Shown here: one piece after another, positions 61,040-64,000 of the stretch
Position numbering within the stretch: the stretch's first letter is position 1
Layout: each line of letters starts with the position of its first letter
Assembly (NCBI RefSeq): GCF_900312995.1
Contig: NZ_ONZI01000001.1
Coordinates: 558,001-622,000 of the forward strand
Source: Kushneria phyllosphaerae
Lineage (GTDB): Bacteria; Pseudomonadota; Gammaproteobacteria; Pseudomonadales; Halomonadaceae
Length of the DNA stretch: 64,000 bases
Direction: 5' to 3'
Translations under genes and position numbers: made by a program
Notes under the pieces: generated by a model
Database searches by the model: none
The model's input: the letters and a program-made list of their open reading frames with translations, nothing else
What the model was told of the DNA's origin: nothing

Positions 61040-62818
61040 TTACTGTGGGGTAATCCCGGCGATGACACGCCCGGCCTCGATCGACTCGCCCGCCTGGACC
61101 TGAAGGGTAAGGAGGCCGCTGATCTCGGCCGCAATCTGTATCTCCATTTTCATCGCTTCCATGATCGCGATCACATCACCCTCGTTGACCCGAGCGCCGT
61201 CCTCGACCTGCCAGGCCAGCAGCGTGCCGCTGATGGGTGCCGTAACGTTGCCTTCTGTCGACGCCTGCTGCGTCTCGACGGCAAGGCCTGCCTCACTTGA
61301 GCCAAAATGCTGAAGCAGCGCGGCGGGCAGCCCGATGCGGTGGCGCTTGCCGTCGATATCGATCATGGCGTGCAGCATGCCGGGTTCGGTGGCCGGGGGC
61401 TGGCGAGGTGCCCACTCCAGAGCCGTGTCCTGAAAGTCGGTCTCGATCCAGCGCGTATGCACGTTGAACGTGTCTGGGCCGGTGAAATCCGGGTGCGCCA
61501 TCACCGCGCGATGGAAAGGCAGTGTTGACGCCACGCCTTCAATCTCGAAATGCTCAAGCGCGCGTCGCGCCCGGGCGATGGCCTGTTCGCGGGTGGCGCC
61601 GGTGATGATCAGCTTGGCCATCAGGGAATCGAAATGGCCTGAGATGCGCCCGCCGCTCATCACGCCGGTATCCAGGCGCACGCCAGCGCCGGTGGGGGCC
61701 GTGAAGACGTCGACGGTGCCGGGCGTGGGCAGAAAGCCCTTGGCGGCGTCCTCGGCGTTGATGCGAAATTCGAAGCTGTGGCCGCGCGGCGTCGGCGTTT
61801 CGGTAAAGGAGAGGGGATGACCTTCTGCAACGCGCAGCTGCTCGATAACCAGATCCACGCCGGCCGTCTCTTCGGTGACGGGGTGTTCCACCTGCAGGCG
61901 CGTGTTGACCTCAAGAAAGGAGAGGGTGTCGTCGCTGGCGAGCAAAAATTCGACCGTGCCGGCACTGATATAGCCGGCGCTGGTGCAGATGTCGTGGGCG
62001 GCCTGATGGATCCGCTGGCGCTGCTCGTCGCTTAAATAGGGGGCTGGGGCTTCCTCGACCAGCTTCTGATTGCGCCGCTGCAGCGAGCAGTCGCGGGTGC
62101 CGACCACCACCACATTGCCGTGGGTATCGCCCATGATCTGGGCCTCGATATGGCGCGGGCGATCAAGATACTGCTCGACAAAGCACTCGCCGCGGCCGAA
62201 GGCGGCTTCGGCCTCCCGGACCGCGGAGTGATAGCACTCGGCGACTTCGTCCATGCGCCAGGCCACCTTGAGACCGCGCCCGCCGCCGCCAAACGCCGCC
62301 TTGATGGCGATCGGCAGGCCCACCTCCTCGGCAAAGGCCACGACGTCCTCGGCGTTTTTTACCGGGTCTTCGGTGCCGCGAGCCAGCGGGGCGCCCGCCT
62401 TGAGCGCCAGTCGCCGTGCCTGAACCTTGTCCCCCAGCACATCGATGGTGTCCGGGTTCGGACCGATCCAGACGAGCCCTTCGTCCTGCACGGCGCGGGC
62501 AAAGTCGGCGCGCTCGGAAAGAAACCCATAGCCCGGGTGAATGGCATCAACATGGGCACGACGGGCAACGTCGAGCAGCTTCTCAATTGACAGATAGCTT
62601 TCCCCGGCGCGTTCACCGCCCAGGCCATAGGCTTCATCGGCCAGGCGCACATGCAGGGCGTCGAGATCCCCTTCGGCGTAGACGGCAACGGACGTGACGC
62701 CGTAATCGCGGCAGGCGTGAATGACGCGCACCGCGATCTCGCCACGATTGGCAATCAGAACCCTTTTCAGGGGGCGCAGGCTGTTGTTCAGCGGGGGATG
62801 TGTCTCGGGGGCATTCAT
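61040..62818 (-). CDS. biotin carboxylase fused to a biotinyl carrier domain
   Basis: A 592-residue protein. Residues about 15-130 are the biotin-carboxylase N-domain ([18 protein letters not shown]), 130-340 the ATP-grasp domain with glycine loop [12 protein letters not shown], 350-460 the C-domain, and 515-590 a biotinyl domain with the modified lysine Lys557 in IMEAMKMEI. Such AccC-BCCP fusions are subunits of acyl-CoA carboxylases, yet no carboxyltransferase gene is near. Instead it is translationally coupled (ATGA overlap) to a PxpB-PxpC gene, an association seen in many bacteria around 5-oxoproline metabolism. The partner and substrate are unknown. Confidence 0.92.
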   Translation of the reverse strand: MNAPETHPPLNNSLRPLKRVLIANRGEIAVRVIHACRDYGVTSVAVYAEGDLDALHVRLADEAYGLGGERAGESYLSIEKLLDVARRAHVDAIHPGYGFLSERADFARAVQDEGLVWIGPNPDTIDVLGDKVQARRLALKAGAPLARGTEDPVKNAEDVVAFAEEVGLPIAIKAAFGGGGRGLKVAWRMDEVAECYHSAVREAEAAFGRGECFVEQYLDRPRHIEAQIMGDTHGNVVVVGTRDCSLQRRNQKLVEEAPAPYLSDEQRQRIHQAAHDICTSAGYISAGTVEFLLASDDTLSFLEVNTRLQVEHPVTEETAGVDLVIEQLRVAEGHPLSFTETPTPRGHSFEFRINAEDAAKGFLPTPGTVDVFTAPTGAGVRLDTGVMSGGRISGHFDSLMAKLIITGATREQAIARARRALEHFEIEGVASTLPFHRAVMAHPDFTGPDTFNVHTRWIETDFQDTALEWAPRQPPATEPGMLHAMIDIDGKRHRIGLPAALLQHFGSSEAGLAVETQQASTEGNVTAPISGTLLAWQVEDGARVNEGDVIAIMEAMKMEIQIAAEISGLLTLQVQAGESIEAGRVIAGITPQ

Positions 62819-64000
62819 GACGTGACCTCATGCAGGCTGTTCTCACCGGCCAGCGGTGCGAAACGGGTAAGCGGATGAAAGCGAACGGTGGTGCCGGGGG
62901 GAATCTGCCCGGCCAGGTCCAGATGGTGATCGGCCACACAGGCGATCACCGGGTAGCCACCGGTCAGCGGATGATCGGCCAGAAACAGTACCGGCTGACC
63001 GCTGGCCGGCACCTGCAGGGCGCCGGTGACCGTGCCCTCGCTGGGCAGCTCTTCGCTGCGCTGGCGCGTCAGTGGGTGCTCACCTTCAAGTCGGATCCCG
63101 ACCCGGTCGGAGTGTGGAGTGACCTGCCAGGTCTGCTCGCACAACAGGGTCAGCGCTTCATCGGTAAACCAGTCACTGCGCGGTCCCATGATGATATCGA
63201 GCGTGATGCACTCACCGGCACGAGGCAGATCGAATTCCGGCGACTCACCGAGCGACAGTGCCGTGATGGCAAGCCCGGCAGAATGCAGGGTATCGCCGCG
63301 CGCTAGCGGTGCCGGCCCGAGTTTTGCCAGCGTATCGGTGGCACAGCTGCCGAGCACCGGGGCCACATCAAAGCCGCCGCGCAGGGCCAGATAGCAGCGC
63401 ACGCCGGCCGTGGTCGCACCCAGCGTCAGGGTGTCGCCTTCGGCGAGCTCAATGGGCTGCCAGCGTGCGCCGTCATGCCGGGTGCCCTCGGCGGTTTTGA
63501 TCGATACCGTGGTTTGCGCGCCGGTCACGGCCACGATGGTGGGTCGGTGGCAGCGCAGCGACAGCCCACCCTGGGCGGTCTCGATGACCGTGGAATGGGA
63601 GGGGTTGCCGACAATTCGGTTGGCACTGCGCAGGGCACTTTTGTCCATGGCGCCAGCACCGGAGACGCCCTGGCCGGTCTGGCCTTCACGGCCGAGGTCC
63701 TGAAAAAGACTCTGAAGCCCGGGCTGCAGGACTTCCAGGCAAGGCGTGGTGTCGGTAGTCGAGGGCTCGGAAGTATCGCGAGGCACGCTGATGCTGACCC
63801 GCTCGGGCGCATCTCCGGTAGCGCTGAAGCACACACGCATGCCGGGCTGGAGCAGCGCGGCCGGCTCGCGATGGATGTCCCACATTTCAAGCGGTGTCGT
63901 GCCGATCAGCTGCCAGCCGCCGGGGCTGTCGGTCGGGTAGATTCCGCTGAAGGTGCCGGCCAGTGCCACGGAACCGGCCGGAATACGGGTGCGAGGCGTA
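62815..64000 (-). CDS. 5-oxoprolinase subunits PxpB-PxpC fusion (partial, runs off the right edge)
   Basis: The frame is open to the end of the window. From the edge it encodes the PxpB (KipI) C-terminus, [20 protein letters not shown] then [20 protein letters not shown], then a Pro/Ser/Thr linker of about 20 residues, then a complete PxpC (KipA) domain starting [20 protein letters not shown] and containing [17 protein letters not shown]. The two are separate genes in E. coli and B. subtilis. PxpABC hydrolyses 5-oxoproline with ATP; the PxpA (LamB/YcsF) gene should lie outside. A GTG at 63969 is an internal codon, not the start. The upstream end is beyond the window. Confidence 0.88.
   Translation of the reverse strand, partial: TPRTRIPAGSVALAGTFSGIYPTDSPGGWQLIGTTPLEMWDIHREPAALLQPGMRVCFSATGDAPERVSISVPRDTSEPSTTDTTPCLEVLQPGLQSLFQDLGREGQTGQGVSGAGAMDKSALRSANRIVGNPSHSTVIETAQGGLSLRCHRPTIVAVTGAQTTVSIKTAEGTRHDGARWQPIELAEGDTLTLGATTAGVRCYLALRGGFDVAPVLGSCATDTLAKLGPAPLARGDTLHSAGLAITALSLGESPEFDLPRAGECITLDIIMGPRSDWFTDEALTLLCEQTWQVTPHSDRVGIRLEGEHPLTRQRSEELPSEGTVTGALQVPASGQPVLFLADHPLTGGYPVIACVADHHLDLAGQIPPGTTVRFHPLTRFAPLAGENSLHEVTS

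Noticed and set aside
1..64000. tRNA or rRNA genes, insertion sequences, prophage, CRISPR arrays
   Set aside because: Reading through all intergenic regions showed no cloverleaf-like segment, terminal inverted repeats with transposase, or regularly spaced repeats longer than the 14-bp array.

Overview
The window is a 64 kb piece of bacterial chromosome, roughly 60% GC and densely coded. Its gene content fits a halotolerant gammaproteobacterium of the Halomonadaceae type (Halomonas/Kushneria/Chromohalobacter relatives). That placement is an inference from the mix of genes (MCP, CspA, many TTT/GntP/Dpp-type organic-solute transporters, PxpBC-AccC), not from a marker gene. I saw no rRNA, tRNA, insertion sequence, prophage, integrase or CRISPR array. 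Two perfect parS centromere sites (13410-13425 and 43091-43106), both intergenic and 29.7 kb apart, suggest that the segment lies in the origin-proximal domain of the main chromosome.

Layout. 0-6.5 kb: DUF2254 membrane protein, GNAT, a chemoreceptor with a sigma28-type promoter, a cold-shock protein, a nitroreductase, a small unknown protein, an HD hydrolase and CsaA. 6.8-9.8 kb: a GPH sugar symporter and GH51 arabinofuranosidase pair. 9.9-12.6 kb: an MscS channel behind an unknown protein that looks like a P-loop-less ATPase, with an unusual 14-bp repeat array between them, then MntP. 12.9-19.1 kb: YjdM, first parS, the S-methylmethionine pair mmuP-mmuM, a lipoprotein, a YfcC-type transporter and a TauE-type transporter. 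19.4-25.9 kb: carbohydrate and stress genes (GH15, a CxxC-headed metallo-beta-lactamase-fold protein, PQQ-type sugar dehydrogenase, AGE epimerase, SDR). 26.0-27.5 kb: IclR regulator and LysE exporter. 27.5-32.6 kb: PdxA-like dehydrogenase and TctCBA transporter, divergent from a GntR regulator across a 16-bp palindrome. 32.6-36.9 kb: a Bcr/CflA exporter and a FecBCE-like metal-chelate importer. 37.0-43.0 kb: aminotransferase, LysR, then a GntP permease, TIM-barrel isomerase and lambda-crystallin-type dehydrogenase, probably an acid-sugar route. The second parS follows at 43.1 kb.

44.2-56.2 kb is the most intriguing block: two aldehyde dehydrogenases bracket two flavin amine/amino-acid oxidase-like proteins, a HAD hydrolase and a complete Dpp-like ABC importer (Tat-type binding protein, two permeases, one fused double ATPase). 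It reads as a self-contained uptake and oxidation pathway for an unidentified amine or amino-acid derivative. Just downstream are a coiled-coil membrane protein, GhrA, a HAD homologue that has lost its catalytic Asp, and an Lrp-type regulator.

60.2-64 kb: a stress-like acidic protein, then a biotin carboxylase/BCCP fusion translationally coupled to a PxpB-PxpC (5-oxoprolinase subunit) fusion that runs off the right edge.
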